A DNA stretch of 57,729 bases from Ga0077530 sp035565975 (GCA_035565975.1 DATMRT010000100.1:1-57729), one strand, 5' to 3'. Shown: positions 33,445 to 42,851, counted from the stretch's first letter. The notes: a model not told the origin generated them from the sequence alone. A program made the numbers and translations.

Positions 33445-35003
33445 TGTCACAGGCCCCGGACGCACCGGCAGAGCCCATCCAGCTCATCGTCCGTCGCCGC
33501 CACGATGAGGAAGAGGGCCACCACGGCGGTGTGTGGAAGATCGCCTATGCCGACTTCATGACCGCCATGATGGCGTTCTTCCTCGTCATGTGGCTGGTCA
33601 ATGCCGCGAACACGGAGATGAAGTCGTCCGTCGCGAGCTATTTCAATCCCATCAAGCTCTCCGATACGGTGATCCGCAAGAAAGGCCTCCTCGACATCGA
33701 CGGCAAGGCCAATGCCGACGAGACGACCACCGCGCGCGACGACAAAACGCCCGGCATGTCGGAGAGCAAGGTCAAGGACGGCAAGCGCGTTCAGCCCGGC
33801 GATGCCGGCGACCTCGGCGTGGAAGATCAGCACGGCAAGGCGGCCGCGCCCGAGCCGACCGACGAGCCGCTCGGTCGCGACGGAAATTCCGTCAATGCAG
33901 GTCGCGCGAGCGAGGCTGGCCGGGCCTTCCGTGATCCATTCAATCCGTTCGCGCCGGGACAGCTCATGTCCAAGGAGGGCGGTGACAAGGATCAGACGCC
34001 GGGACGCGTCGCTGGTCTGCCGAAGGCTGGCGGCGAGGCGGCGCCTTCCGCGGATGCATCTGACAAGTCGGCACCGACGGCGCGATCCGGGCCAGCGCAG
34101 GAACTCGCAACCTCTCAGCCTGCTACGCCGGGCCCGGCGCGTGGCGCCTCTCAGCCATCGGGCATGGACGCGGGCAAGCAGCCGGCCTCCGGGCAGTTGG
34201 CGAAGGATGGCGATCGCCGCCCCGGTCCGGATGATGATGCGAAGCAAGCCGCGCGCCGGTTCGGCCCGGCAGGCGAGGAACAGGGCGGGCGTCTTGTGAA
34301 ACCTGATGGCGAGGCCATCGGCGGCCGGCGCCCAGGCCCCGACGGAGATGTGCCCGAGCAGCGCCTTCCCGGTATCGCCGAGGTCGCGCGGCAGATGACG
34401 GACGGGCCGGCAGACAAGGCGGCAGGTGCCGGCAAGACCGAGACGCAGTCTCCGCCTCCAGCTCCGGCTTCCGCGCCGAAGGATGCCGCCGCCGGCAGCC
34501 GGCCCGATGCGGCTGCTGCCGCCGGCGAGAAGTCGCTCGATCGTGCTGCTGCCGAAGTGCTGCGCGATGTGCAGCAGGCGGCAAAGCCGGTCGCCGGCGC
34601 TGGCGGCCCCGGTATCGAGGTCACGATCGAGGGCAACGGCATCGTGCTGAGCCTGACCGATACCAGCACATTCGGCATGTTCGCGATCGGCTCGTCCGAT
34701 CCGAGCCCACAAACCATCGCGCTGATCGAGCGCATCGCGCCCGTCCTGATGGCGAACAGCAAGCACATTGTCGTGCGCGGGCATACCGACAGCCGTGCCT
34801 ACCGCACGGACCGCAACAACAACTGGCGCCTTTCCATGACACGTGCCGAGGCGGCCTACGCGATGCTGGTGCGCGCCGGCGTGGACGAAAGCCGCTTCAC
34901 GCGGATCGAAGGCTATGCAGATCGCAAGCTGAAGGTCCCGAACGATTCGGAAGCGGCGGCCAACCGCCGGATCGAGATCCTTCTTCAGCAGGTGGATGAA
35001 TGA
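33444..35003 (+). CDS. motB: Flagellar motor stator protein MotB with long low-complexity linker
   Basis: The ATG at 33444 overlaps the upstream stop (TGATG) and gives 519 residues. The N-terminus has the proton-carrying D37 within KIAYADFMTAMMAFF and one helix (about 38-57). The C-terminal OmpA/peptidoglycan-binding domain (about 395-515) has VRGHTDSRAY, LSMTRAEAAYAML and AANRRIEILL. Between them is a linker of about 290 residues rich in Pro, Gly, Ala, Asp and Lys. E. coli MotB has 308 residues in total; long linkers occur in rhizobial MotB, but this one is at the large end. Confidence 0.95.
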   Translation: MSQAPDAPAEPIQLIVRRRHDEEEGHHGGVWKIAYADFMTAMMAFFLVMWLVNAANTEMKSSVASYFNPIKLSDTVIRKKGLLDIDGKANADETTTARDDKTPGMSESKVKDGKRVQPGDAGDLGVEDQHGKAAAPEPTDEPLGRDGNSVNAGRASEAGRAFRDPFNPFAPGQLMSKEGGDKDQTPGRVAGLPKAGGEAAPSADASDKSAPTARSGPAQELATSQPATPGPARGASQPSGMDAGKQPASGQLAKDGDRRPGPDDDAKQAARRFGPAGEEQGGRLVKPDGEAIGGRRPGPDGDVPEQRLPGIAEVARQMTDGPADKAAGAGKTETQSPPPAPASAPKDAAAGSRPDAAAAAGEKSLDRAAAEVLRDVQQAAKPVAGAGGPGIEVTIEGNGIVLSLTDTSTFGMFAIGSSDPSPQTIALIERIAPVLMANSKHIVVRGHTDSRAYRTDRNNNWRLSMTRAEAAYAMLVRAGVDESRFTRIEGYADRKLKVPNDSEAAANRRIEILLQQVDE

Positions 35004-36286
35004 TGTCTGCCGGGCGATGCATGAGCGGGACGACGGGAAGAGGGGCGCCGGCGGCGCTCGCCTTCCTGGGCCTCGCGCTTTGCCTCGCGGCACCGGCGGG
35101 CGCGGCACCACCGGCTACGGACAGCGGCAGTGTGGACCGATCCTTTGCGGCCGGTGCCGTGCGCCAGCCCTTCCACGCCGTTCGCACGCTCAGCGTACTC
35201 CAGGAGCGGGTCGCGCAAGGTGACGAGACCGCCTTCGCCATGCAGCGCGAAGTGGTGCAGGAAATTGCCGACGAGCTGAAGACGTTCTCTCCCACTGTCT
35301 GGCGTTCGCAGCGCAACCGTGAGGCGCTGATCAAGTATGCGCTGAGCGGCGGTGATCCGGAGCAGCTTCGCGCCGTGCTTTCGCAGAAGCTCTTCGAGGC
35401 GGCAGAGCTGCCGCTCGCGGAGGGCGCGCTCGCCTATGCCGAGGGGCAGCGCGCCAATGCGCTCCGCCATCTCGAGAAGGTCGACGTCTTCACGCTGCCG
35501 CCGAGCCTTGCCGGGCATGTGGCGCTCGTCAAGGCGCTGGTGCTCGCGAATACGGACCTCGCTCGCGTGATTGGTCTCGCGGATGAAGCGCGCCTTCTCT
35601 CGCCGGGAACGCTCGTCGAGGAGACGGCGCTGCGCCTCGCGATGGAGGGTGTGGCCGCACGCGCCGACCGGGCGAAGTTCGAAGCGCTGGCCTTGCGTTA
35701 TTTCCGCCGCTTCCCCCGCTCGCCGTATCTGAGCGCGGTGATTCGTCCGGTTGCGACGGCCATGGTCGAGCAGGGCTACGGCGAGAAGCCCGAGAGCGCA
35801 CGCTGGGTCCACGGCGTCGTGCACTACCTCGATCCGCAGAAGCTCGTGCAGTTCTATGCTGCCTTCGCCGAGATCGGCCTGCGCGCCGGTAAGCTCGCGA
35901 CCACGGTCAATGCGGCCCGCATGGCGCGCAAGTATGCGCGTCAGGGCTCGCCGGAGCATGCCTGGACGCAGGCCTATGAGGGTGCCGCGCTCGCCGTCGG
36001 ACTCGCGCCCGAGGAAGGCCTCGCCCTCCTCAATACCGCCGAGGCAGCCGGTGTTCCCCAGTCGGTGGGCGAGCTGATCGCAGGCGCGCGCGCCATCTCG
36101 CATCTCATCCGGTCGCCGCCTCAATCCCAGGCGCAGCTTCCGGCCGAAACGCCGAAGCCGGCGCCCGCGGCGCTCCCAGCCGACGACAAGACGAAGAAGC
36201 CTGCAGCAGATCAGAACCCGACGGCGACGAAGGTGCAGGCGCGCATTGCCCAGATCGACAAGATGCTCAAGGATATTGACGAATGA
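35000..36286 (+). CDS. motC: Periplasmic motility protein MotC
   Basis: This protein has 428 residues. The signal peptide (about 1-36) ends in APAGAA. The mature region is alpha-helical and repeat-like, with SVLQERVAQGDETAFAMQREVV near the start, FSPTVWRSQRNREALIKYALSGG, and FPRSPYLSAV. The length is close to Sinorhizobium MotC, a periplasmic protein that binds MotB and is needed for rotation. The position motB-motC-fliK matches the rhizobial motBCD order. It overlaps neighbours by four bases on both sides. Confidence 0.92.
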   Translation: MMSAGRCMSGTTGRGAPAALAFLGLALCLAAPAGAAPPATDSGSVDRSFAAGAVRQPFHAVRTLSVLQERVAQGDETAFAMQREVVQEIADELKTFSPTVWRSQRNREALIKYALSGGDPEQLRAVLSQKLFEAAELPLAEGALAYAEGQRANALRHLEKVDVFTLPPSLAGHVALVKALVLANTDLARVIGLADEARLLSPGTLVEETALRLAMEGVAARADRAKFEALALRYFRRFPRSPYLSAVIRPVATAMVEQGYGEKPESARWVHGVVHYLDPQKLVQFYAAFAEIGLRAGKLATTVNAARMARKYARQGSPEHAWTQAYEGAALAVGLAPEEGLALLNTAEAAGVPQSVGELIAGARAISHLIRSPPQSQAQLPAETPKPAPAALPADDKTKKPAADQNPTATKVQARIAQIDKMLKDIDE

Positions 36287-37752
36287 ATGTGCTTCTTCCG
36301 GCGGCCCCATCGGGGGCCAAGAGCGTGCCAGGCGCCGGCGAGGGTTCTCACGGCCGGCACGAGAAGCTCGACGGCAATTTCGCCGCGGCTCTGGCAGAGA
36401 CGGCTGGTGAGAGTGGCGACGAGGCAGTCCACGACGAGACGGGTATCAGTAAACCGGATGATGCCGGTGCCCATGCGCGTGCAGGCCGCCGCGTCGGTGC
36501 GCGTCATGGACGCGAAGCGCACGAGCGCTTGAACGGCGAAGCCCCGATGGCGAAGGCCGACTTCGCCAACGAGCTTGGGATCGACGCGCGCCCGAAGGGG
36601 GTGCGCCGCGCCGATGACAAGGCGCTTGCCAAGGAGGCAACACGAAAAGAACCGCGCGAGGCGGGCGACGTGGCGGCAGCCTCGACCGCATCCGATCCTG
36701 CGCCTGCGGCAGCAGCGGCGGCACGTGAGGTTCTCGCCGTGCTCGCGGTCGATCTCACGGCCCGGCCCGAGCGCGCAATGGGACCGGAGCTTGCCACCGT
36801 CGCGCGTCGGGGCGCGGGGCCGCGCGGTGCAGATCCTTCGGCGCTCGGCGCGGATCGTGCCGGGACTGCTGATGTCGGCGATGAAGTCGAGGTGGATGAA
36901 GCGATGGTGCTTCCGGTGCGGGTCGTGCGCCAGGAGAAGCATTTTCAGGCTGCTGGTGTCGAGGCGCGGCGCTGGCAGATCGCGCAGGATGCCTTCGAGG
37001 CGGGCCGGGCCGCGCCGGCGGCAGAGGCTCAGAAGGTGGCGCCTGGTGACGCGCTCCCGCGCGAGCGCCTCGCAGCTCCGGTCGCGCCGGCGCGAACGGC
37101 CGAGGCCATTTCGCCGGTCGCCGGACCAGCAGCACCGGGGGCTGTCATCGACGTTGCGCCAGGGGCCGTCGGACTGCAGATCGCCGACCGCGTGCAGGAG
37201 GCTTTGACCGCGCCTGCCAATCCGGCGCCGTCGTCCGCGCCCTCTTCAGGGGCGATATTCGAGCCCGATACGCGGCAAACCTTCGCGCCGGCGCTGCGTG
37301 TGATCAAGTTGCACCTCAACCCAGCGGAGCTCGGCGCGGTGACGATCGTGCTCTCCGGTAATGACCAGGGTCTGCACATCGAGCTTGCTGCCGAGCTTGC
37401 CGATACCGTGAGCAAGGTCGAGAACGACCGCAACGTCCTTGCCGCGCGCCTGCACGGCGCCGGCTACACCGTGACCGACATCAATGTCGCGCGGCTCGCC
37501 GGACAGGGACCGGACGGGGACACACGCGAGCAGGCAGGGCGTCACGGCGCCCAGCAGGAGCAGCTCCTCGGCAGTGGCGCGCGCGACAGCGGCGCACGGG
37601 ATGGTGGTGCGCAGCAGGCTCAGCAGCACGCGGAGCGTCGTTCCGGCATGGCCTTTATGGGCGCTGAAGCGATGGCTGGTCCGTTCCAGGGTGCGGCCCC
37701 GCCGCCCGTGGTCGCAGGAGTTTCATACGCCGGTCGCTTCCGCCCGGTCTAA
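36283..37752 (+). CDS. fliK: Flagellar hook-length control protein FliK (formerly MotD)
   Basis: This protein has 489 residues. The first 330 are low-complexity, charged and Ala-rich, as expected of the secreted ruler part. The C-terminal FliK domain (about 345-420) contains IKLHLNPAELGAVTIVLSG and ARLHGAGYTVTDINVARL, which contacts FlhB to switch export specificity. In rhizobia the third gene of this operon was first named motD and later shown to be FliK. It overlaps motC by four bases. Confidence 0.9.
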   Translation: MNVLLPAAPSGAKSVPGAGEGSHGRHEKLDGNFAAALAETAGESGDEAVHDETGISKPDDAGAHARAGRRVGARHGREAHERLNGEAPMAKADFANELGIDARPKGVRRADDKALAKEATRKEPREAGDVAAASTASDPAPAAAAAAREVLAVLAVDLTARPERAMGPELATVARRGAGPRGADPSALGADRAGTADVGDEVEVDEAMVLPVRVVRQEKHFQAAGVEARRWQIAQDAFEAGRAAPAAEAQKVAPGDALPRERLAAPVAPARTAEAISPVAGPAAPGAVIDVAPGAVGLQIADRVQEALTAPANPAPSSAPSSGAIFEPDTRQTFAPALRVIKLHLNPAELGAVTIVLSGNDQGLHIELAAELADTVSKVENDRNVLAARLHGAGYTVTDINVARLAGQGPDGDTREQAGRHGAQQEQLLGSGARDSGARDGGAQQAQQHAERRSGMAFMGAEAMAGPFQGAAPPPVVAGVSYAGRFRPV

Positions 37753-37921
37753 GTCACTGCGAATCTGTCTATGGTGTGTGTGCCGGCTGCCGGCCGAGGA
37801 CGCGCGCGCCTGTCAGTCCGCCGTAAGGTCGGCGTGGCAGACATGGAGCTTGAGCGATTCCCTCTGGCGCCAGTGGGGCGGGGCGGGGCACAGGCACCGG
37901 GCGTCAGCGGTCAGGGGCGGT

Positions 37922-38962
37922 ATGAACGGCAAGAAAATGAGCAAGTCGCTGCCGGCAACGCGCGACGAGAACGTGCCGCTGAGCGCGGTGGATAAGGTGA
38001 CGGCCCTGCTGCTCACCATGAGCAAGCCGTCTGCCGACGTCATCATCAAGAAGTTCGACAATCAGGAGATTCGCCTGGTCGGCCATTCGGTGTCGGCGTT
38101 GCCGCCGGTCTCCGAAGAGGTGGTCGAGCAGATCCTCGATGAGCTCTGCGCCGCGCTCGAAACGCCGGACACGCTGGTCGGTTCGGCCAATGGCGTGCAG
38201 CAGCTCTTCTCCGGCGTCGTCAGTGAGGACCAGATCTCGGACATCATCGCCGAGGTGTCGGGCACCACATCGGAGCGCGTCTGGGTGCGGCTCAGCGATG
38301 TGAAGGATGAGCGCATTGCTGAGTTTCTGGCCGGCGAGCAGCCGCAGGTTGCGGCGGTCGTGCTGTCGCGACTCGATTCGAGCAAGGCGGCAAGCGTGCT
38401 CGAAAAGCTCAGCAGCGAGCAGCGCACGGATCTGAGCCGCCGCCTCCTGCTGCTGCGGCCTCCGACCGAAGCCGCCATGCAACTCGTCGCCGAGCGGCTG
38501 CGTGAAGCGCTCTTCGCCGAGGTCGAGGAAGAGACGGGTGAAAACAAGCACGCCAAGCTGGCGGCAATCCTCAACAAGCTCGAGCGCGAGCAGATCGAGG
38601 AGATCTTGACCAGCATCGGCGAGACCGATCCCGACGAGGCCGAACGCGTCAAGAATTACGTTTTCACGTTCGACGATATCGGCGGCATGGACGCGGAGGA
38701 TCGCGCGCGGCTCATGGACGAGGTGCCGGCCGAGCGCGTGGTGATGGCGCTCCGCGAGGCCGACCCGACGCTCGTCGACCTCGTGCTGCAGACGCTGTCG
38801 CCGCGCTCGCGTCGCATCGTGGAGGCCGAGCTTGCGACGGAGGCACGCGTCGCTCCGCAGGCCATCAGCGAAGCGCGCCGCTGGGTCGCCGTGCTCGCGC
38901 TGAGCATGGCCGAGCGCTCACTGATCAAGCTGCGGCCCGAAGCCGCGCCGCCTGAAGAATAG
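37922..38962 (+). CDS. fliG: Flagellar motor switch protein FliG
   Basis: The ATG at 37922 gives 346 residues. The N-terminal FliF-binding region (LSAVDKVTALLLTMSKP), the middle domain (EHPQ-equivalent AGEQPQVAAVVLSRL near 128-142), and the C-terminal torque helix are present. The last includes VFTFDDIGGMDAEDRARLMDEV and the charged RVVMALREADPTLVD. FliG couples stator force to the MS ring. Longer in-frame starts overlap fliK in another frame and are rejected. The 169-base gap after fliK shows no gene. Confidence 0.95.
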   Translation: MNGKKMSKSLPATRDENVPLSAVDKVTALLLTMSKPSADVIIKKFDNQEIRLVGHSVSALPPVSEEVVEQILDELCAALETPDTLVGSANGVQQLFSGVVSEDQISDIIAEVSGTTSERVWVRLSDVKDERIAEFLAGEQPQVAAVVLSRLDSSKAASVLEKLSSEQRTDLSRRLLLLRPPTEAAMQLVAERLREALFAEVEEETGENKHAKLAAILNKLEREQIEEILTSIGETDPDEAERVKNYVFTFDDIGGMDAEDRARLMDEVPAERVVMALREADPTLVDLVLQTLSPRSRRIVEAELATEARVAPQAISEARRWVAVLALSMAERSLIKLRPEAAPPEE

Positions 38963-38981
38963 GGAGAGCAGGATCGCGGCC

Positions 38982-39923
38982 ATGGATACGGCGCCCGAGG
39001 AGGATCGGCTCAAGCGGCTGGAGATCACCGAGATCTTCCACAGCACGGCTGCGCCGATCGTCGAGCTGCCGGCCATGCGGGCGCTGCTCGAGGCGAGTGT
39101 CCTGGACTGGCCGGCGGCGCTTCGCGAGAGTTTCGGGCTGGATGGCGAGGTCGAACTCGAGCGGACCGTGCAGCAGGCCTCCTACGAGGCGCTCGGCCCC
39201 TGCTCGGGGATGATCGGCGCGGTATACTTCATTCCCGAATGGAATGCCCGGGCTGTCGTGGCGTTCGACGCCATGCTGCTCTTCCGCGCGCTTGATACCA
39301 TGTACGGCGGCAATGGACGCCAGCTCGGCCCTGTTCCGGCGCGCGAGCTCAGCGGGCTCGAGCAATCAGTGGCCGATCAGCTTGCGCGCACGATCATCGG
39401 CCGGTTTGAGGCGCGGCTTGCGCCCTACGTTGCCTTCACGTGCGGTCTCGAACGAATCGAGCGATCCTTCGATGCCGAGCCCTTCGGCAAGGACAAGTCT
39501 GATCTGGTTCTGGTCCAGCTTCTTCTCGCAAACTTCGACGAGCGCATCGTCGTCGCTCTGCCGGCGCGGGGCCTGGAGCTCGTGCGCGACCAGATCGCGA
39601 TCCCCGAGGAGGAAGCACCGGTCGAAATCGATCCGAGCTGGAGCCGCAATCTCGCGGAGAGCATTGGGCGTACCGAGGTCGAGATCGTGGCCGTTGCGGC
39701 GGGGCCGCCGATGATGCTCGGCGATGTCGCGGCGCTGCAACCCGGATCTATCGTCGAGTTCGACGCGGAGCAGCTCGAGCGCGTCCGCATCGAGAGCGAC
39801 GGCGAGGCGATCTTCGAGGGCCAGCTCGGTCAGCAGAAAGGCTTTTTCAGCATCTGCCTCGAGACACCTGTGGCCGCAAAGCCCGACGAGGCCAAGGGGC
39901 CGAACGGCCGCCGGCGAACCTGA
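38982..39923 (+). CDS. fliM: Flagellar motor switch protein FliM
   Basis: This 313-residue C-ring protein has a central CheC-like domain (about 45-210) and a C-terminal SpoA domain (about 235-300, GDVAALQPGSIVEFDAEQLERVRIESDG). It is shorter and more divergent than E. coli FliM. The N-terminal CheY-P-binding LSQDEIDALL-type motif is not obvious; it begins MDTAPEEDRLKRLEITE instead. GGGAGAG lies upstream. Position after fliG supports the call. Confidence 0.88.
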   Translation: MDTAPEEDRLKRLEITEIFHSTAAPIVELPAMRALLEASVLDWPAALRESFGLDGEVELERTVQQASYEALGPCSGMIGAVYFIPEWNARAVVAFDAMLLFRALDTMYGGNGRQLGPVPARELSGLEQSVADQLARTIIGRFEARLAPYVAFTCGLERIERSFDAEPFGKDKSDLVLVQLLLANFDERIVVALPARGLELVRDQIAIPEEEAPVEIDPSWSRNLAESIGRTEVEIVAVAAGPPMMLGDVAALQPGSIVEFDAEQLERVRIESDGEAIFEGQLGQQKGFFSICLETPVAAKPDEAKGPNGRRRT

Positions 39924-40001
39924 TCTGATGATCAAGGCTGGCGCAAGCTACTTCCCTTTTCCTGGGCCACCTGAGATCGGCCATTGCATGGAGCGGGAAC
40001 C

Positions 40002-40544
40002 GTGGATACTGCCCTGATCGTTTTCACTGTCGGAACTGCCGCAAGCTTTCTGCCGCTCTACTGGCTCGCGATCCGTTTCTCGCGTCGCTGGGCGCGGCCG
40101 GCAGTGGTGGTGCCGACAGTGCGCACCGATCCGCCCGGCAGGCGCGAGTTCCTTGATCTCCTGCGGCGTGAGGCAGCGAGCCGCGCCGTTGCGATTCTGC
40201 ACGAAGCGCTTGTCGAAGTACGCCTCACGGCCGATCACGGGCATGGCGCCCTCAGTGCGGAAATGCGTCGGAGTCTCGCCGAGACGGGCCGTCTCGTCGA
40301 TTCGCTCTTTGCGCGCGAGCTCAGGGAGAAGTTCCGTCAGGGCGCCGACGCTCTCGCGTTTGCTACATCGAACACGCTCGGAGCGGCGAGCGTTGCCAGC
40401 GCGTCGGCCATCGCAGCCTTCGAGCGCGCGCTCGACGTCGAGCCGGATCGGGCACCGGCTTCGGCGCGCCGTGCTGGTTTCAGTGGCCTTCTTCACAAAG
40501 GGCGTGAGTGGATCGGCATGGCCGGCATTCGGGCCGCGGCTTGA
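40002..40544 (+). CDS. Uncharacterised membrane-anchored protein between fliM and ftcR
   Basis: A GTG at 40002 with GGAGCGGG upstream gives 180 residues; a TTG six codons earlier is also possible. One N-terminal helix (about 3-24, ending RFSRRW) implies a short periplasmic N-terminus and a cytoplasmic body. The body is helical and Ala/Arg/Glu-rich (EFLDLLRREAASRAVAILHEALVEV). It is the last gene of the fliF block. I recognise no family; a motility role is inferred from position only. Confidence 0.6.
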   Translation: MDTALIVFTVGTAASFLPLYWLAIRFSRRWARPAVVVPTVRTDPPGRREFLDLLRREAASRAVAILHEALVEVRLTADHGHGALSAEMRRSLAETGRLVDSLFARELREKFRQGADALAFATSNTLGAASVASASAIAAFERALDVEPDRAPASARRAGFSGLLHKGREWIGMAGIRAAA

Positions 40545-40796
40545 AGTCGAGCTGCTCCGAGTAACGCATAATCGTTCAGCGTCGCGTGGGGTGCCCGGCG
40601 CGGCGCTGACGCTTGCGCTCCGTGTGTATTGCTCCTGCGGATCAAAATTACTCTATAGTTTATCCTGATTGCTGCCGAGTATCGTTGCTATTGCGACGCG
40701 GTGATGCGAGAACGGACGACCCCCCGTTTGTAAACCTGTTAGTTCACGTTAATCAATTATTGGGCAATGCACTGATTCGCCGGGGGGCAGCGGAAA
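40545..40796 (+). promoter_or_regulatory. ftcR upstream region
   Basis: This 252-base gap becomes AT-rich toward ftcR. A possible sigma-70-type pair is TTGCTC (40629-40634), 17 bases, TCTATA (40652-40657). A GTTAATCAATTATTGG stretch (40749-40764) resembles half of a CtrA site (TTAA-N7-TTAA) but matches only partly. As ftcR is probably the local master regulator, this is where upstream inputs should act. Confidence 0.35.
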
Positions 40797-41519
40797 ATGA
40801 TCGTCATCGTGGATGACCGCAATTTGGTGACCGACGCATTTCGGTCGTCGTTCGACCGCGAAGGAATTCCAGCGGCAGGATTTTCCGGGGGAGATTTCGA
40901 GGGCTGGGTTGAGGCGGCGGCCAACGAAGATGTTATGGCCATCAACGCCTTTCTCATCGGCGAATGCAATCGGCCTGAAATCCTGGCGCGGATTATCAAA
41001 CGTCGCACGGCTGCCGCGGTTATCGCGATGAAGGACCACAAGACGCTCGCCAGCACGCTCGAGCTGTTCGCCGTCGGTGTCGACGACGTGATCTCCAAGC
41101 CCTGTCATGTGCGCGAGATCCTGGCGCGGATCGAGGCAATATCGCGTCGCGCAGGCGGCGATAAGGAGCGCGTGGAGAGTTCGGCGGCGATCCGCATTTT
41201 CCGCGACGGCCGCGATCCGCTGGTCTGCGAGGAGCCGCTGCCGCTGCCGCGCAGAGAGCTGAGAATCCTCGAGTTTCTTGTCGCCAACCAGTCGCGGCGG
41301 GTGACGAAATCCCAGATCTTCAACTCGGTCTATGGGCTCTTCGACCAGGAGATCGACGAGAACGTGATCGAAAGCCACATCTCCAAGCTGCGCCGCCGGC
41401 TGCGCGGGCGGCTCGGCTACGATCCGATCGATTCCAAGCGGCATCTCGGATACCGCCTCCTCGGGCCTTCCAGGTCGGAAGTCGAGGGCATCTCGAGCGA
41501 AATTGCGGCCGCCGTCTGA
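40797..41519 (+). CDS. ftcR: Flagellar master transcriptional regulator FtcR (OmpR-type)
   Basis: This protein has 240 residues: a receiver-like domain (1-118) and an OmpR-type winged helix (about 130-225; PRRELRILEFLVAN, DENVIESHISKLRRRLRG, KRHLGYRLL). It strongly resembles FtcR of Brucella and Rem of Sinorhizobium. The acidic pair D6/D7 and K101 (ISKPCHVREIL) remain. The beta-3 position that normally holds the phosphorylated Asp reads AFLIGE, so classical phosphorylation looks unlikely. It directly precedes the flgE-flaF-flbT operon, the known location in Brucella. Confidence 0.92.
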   Translation: MIVIVDDRNLVTDAFRSSFDREGIPAAGFSGGDFEGWVEAAANEDVMAINAFLIGECNRPEILARIIKRRTAAAVIAMKDHKTLASTLELFAVGVDDVISKPCHVREILARIEAISRRAGGDKERVESSAAIRIFRDGRDPLVCEEPLPLPRRELRILEFLVANQSRRVTKSQIFNSVYGLFDQEIDENVIESHISKLRRRLRGRLGYDPIDSKRHLGYRLLGPSRSEVEGISSEIAAAV

Positions 41520-41591
41520 GCGATCGACAGCCTGGCGCAAGGTGGATGCCCTTATTCTGCCTGTGAAATCCGATCCGTCTGGGGGAATCAC

Positions 41592-42851
41592 ATGAGTGTC
41601 TATGGGCTGATGCGCACAGGCGCATCGGGAATGAATGCGCAGTCGAATAGGCTCGGCACGATCGCCGATAATATCGCCAACGCGTCGACTGTCGGCTACA
41701 AGCGCGCAGGCACGCAATTCTCTTCCCTTTTGCTGAACGATACCACGTCCTCATATAATTCGGGCGGCGTCGAAACGACTGTCCGTTATGGCATTTCGCA
41801 GCAGGGAGTTTTAACTGCGACGACCTCGCCTTTTGATTTGGCCATCAAGGGCGCGGGTTTCATGCTGGTTTCGGCGCCGGACGGAAGCTTGGCGCTCACG
41901 CGCGCCGGCTCCTTCGTGCCCAACGGCGAGGGCCAGCTCATCAACTCGGCGGGCTATACCCTCATGGGCTACCCGCTTCCCGAGAATGCTTCGGGGCCTC
42001 CGGTCATCAATGGCACGGCGGGCCTGGTGCCTGTGAACGTGACGGCTGGCGGCATGCGTGCCGGCCCGACGACGATCGGCGCGCTGATCGCGAACCTGCC
42101 ATTTGAGGCGGATGTTACCGCTCCAGCGGACCTGCCTTCCACGAACGCGGCCGGCGCGGTGTCGACGGCGCGTTCATCGATCGATGTGTTCGGCGATCAC
42201 GGTGAGTCCGTTCGCCTCGACCTCCACTTCGCGAAGGTCGGCCCCGATGAATGGGAGATGGTCGTCTATAATGCGGCCGATCGCGATGCCAATGGCGGCT
42301 TCCCTTATGCGAGCGGGCCGATTGCCACCGCGACGCTCCAGTTCGACGGAACCGGTCAGCTTGATCCCTCGGGCACCACGTCGCTCACCGTGCCTGTGCC
42401 GGGCGGACAGCCGATGGAAGTCGATCTCTCGTCGATGACGCAGGTCAGCGGCGACTATGCCGTGGACCTCATCAACACCAACGGCAACGCGCCGAGCCGC
42501 GTGCAGGCCATCGAGATCGCGCAGGACGGTCGCCTGTACGAGGTCTACGAGGACGGCTCGCGCTTCGCCTCCTATCTCATTCCGCTCGCGACGGTGCCGA
42601 GCCCCGATCGGCTCTCGCCGAAGGCGGGCAACGTTTATCTGCCCTCCAACGATTCCGGCAATCTTCGGGTCGGCATCGCAGGCACGTCCGGGTTCGGAAC
42701 CGTTGAGTCGGGCAAGCTCGAAAGCTCGACGGTCGATCTTGCGACCGAGCTCGCCGACATGATCGAGGCGCAGCGCAACTACACGGCCAACTCTCGCGTG
42801 TTCCAGACCGGCTCCGAGCTGATGGACCTTGTCGTCAATCTGAAGCGGTAG
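41592..42851 (+). CDS. flgE: Flagellar hook protein FlgE
   Basis: This hook subunit has 419 residues. The N-terminal motif NRLGTIADNIANASTVGYKR, the FlgE D2 region (about 170-290) and the C-terminal LESSTVDLATELADMIEAQRNYTANSR motif are all complete. The ATG has GGGGG nine bases upstream. It is the first gene of the late hook-filament operon downstream of ftcR. Confidence 0.96.
   Translation: MSVYGLMRTGASGMNAQSNRLGTIADNIANASTVGYKRAGTQFSSLLLNDTTSSYNSGGVETTVRYGISQQGVLTATTSPFDLAIKGAGFMLVSAPDGSLALTRAGSFVPNGEGQLINSAGYTLMGYPLPENASGPPVINGTAGLVPVNVTAGGMRAGPTTIGALIANLPFEADVTAPADLPSTNAAGAVSTARSSIDVFGDHGESVRLDLHFAKVGPDEWEMVVYNAADRDANGGFPYASGPIATATLQFDGTGQLDPSGTTSLTVPVPGGQPMEVDLSSMTQVSGDYAVDLINTNGNAPSRVQAIEIAQDGRLYEVYEDGSRFASYLIPLATVPSPDRLSPKAGNVYLPSNDSGNLRVGIAGTSGFGTVESGKLESSTVDLATELADMIEAQRNYTANSRVFQTGSELMDLVVNLKR

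Noticed and set aside
33447..35111. 554-codon minus-strand frame opposite motB
   Set aside because: It is antisense to motB, including its low-complexity linker, with no independent start context or motif.
37830..37875. Possible sigma-54 promoter (TGGCAG...TTGAG) before fliG
   Set aside because: The spacing between the GG and GC-type elements is wrong and the second element lacks the GC; judged a chance match.
37484..37921. Longer fliG start inside fliK
   Set aside because: It would overlap the FliK C-terminal domain in another frame; FliG-like sequence begins only after the ATG at 37922.
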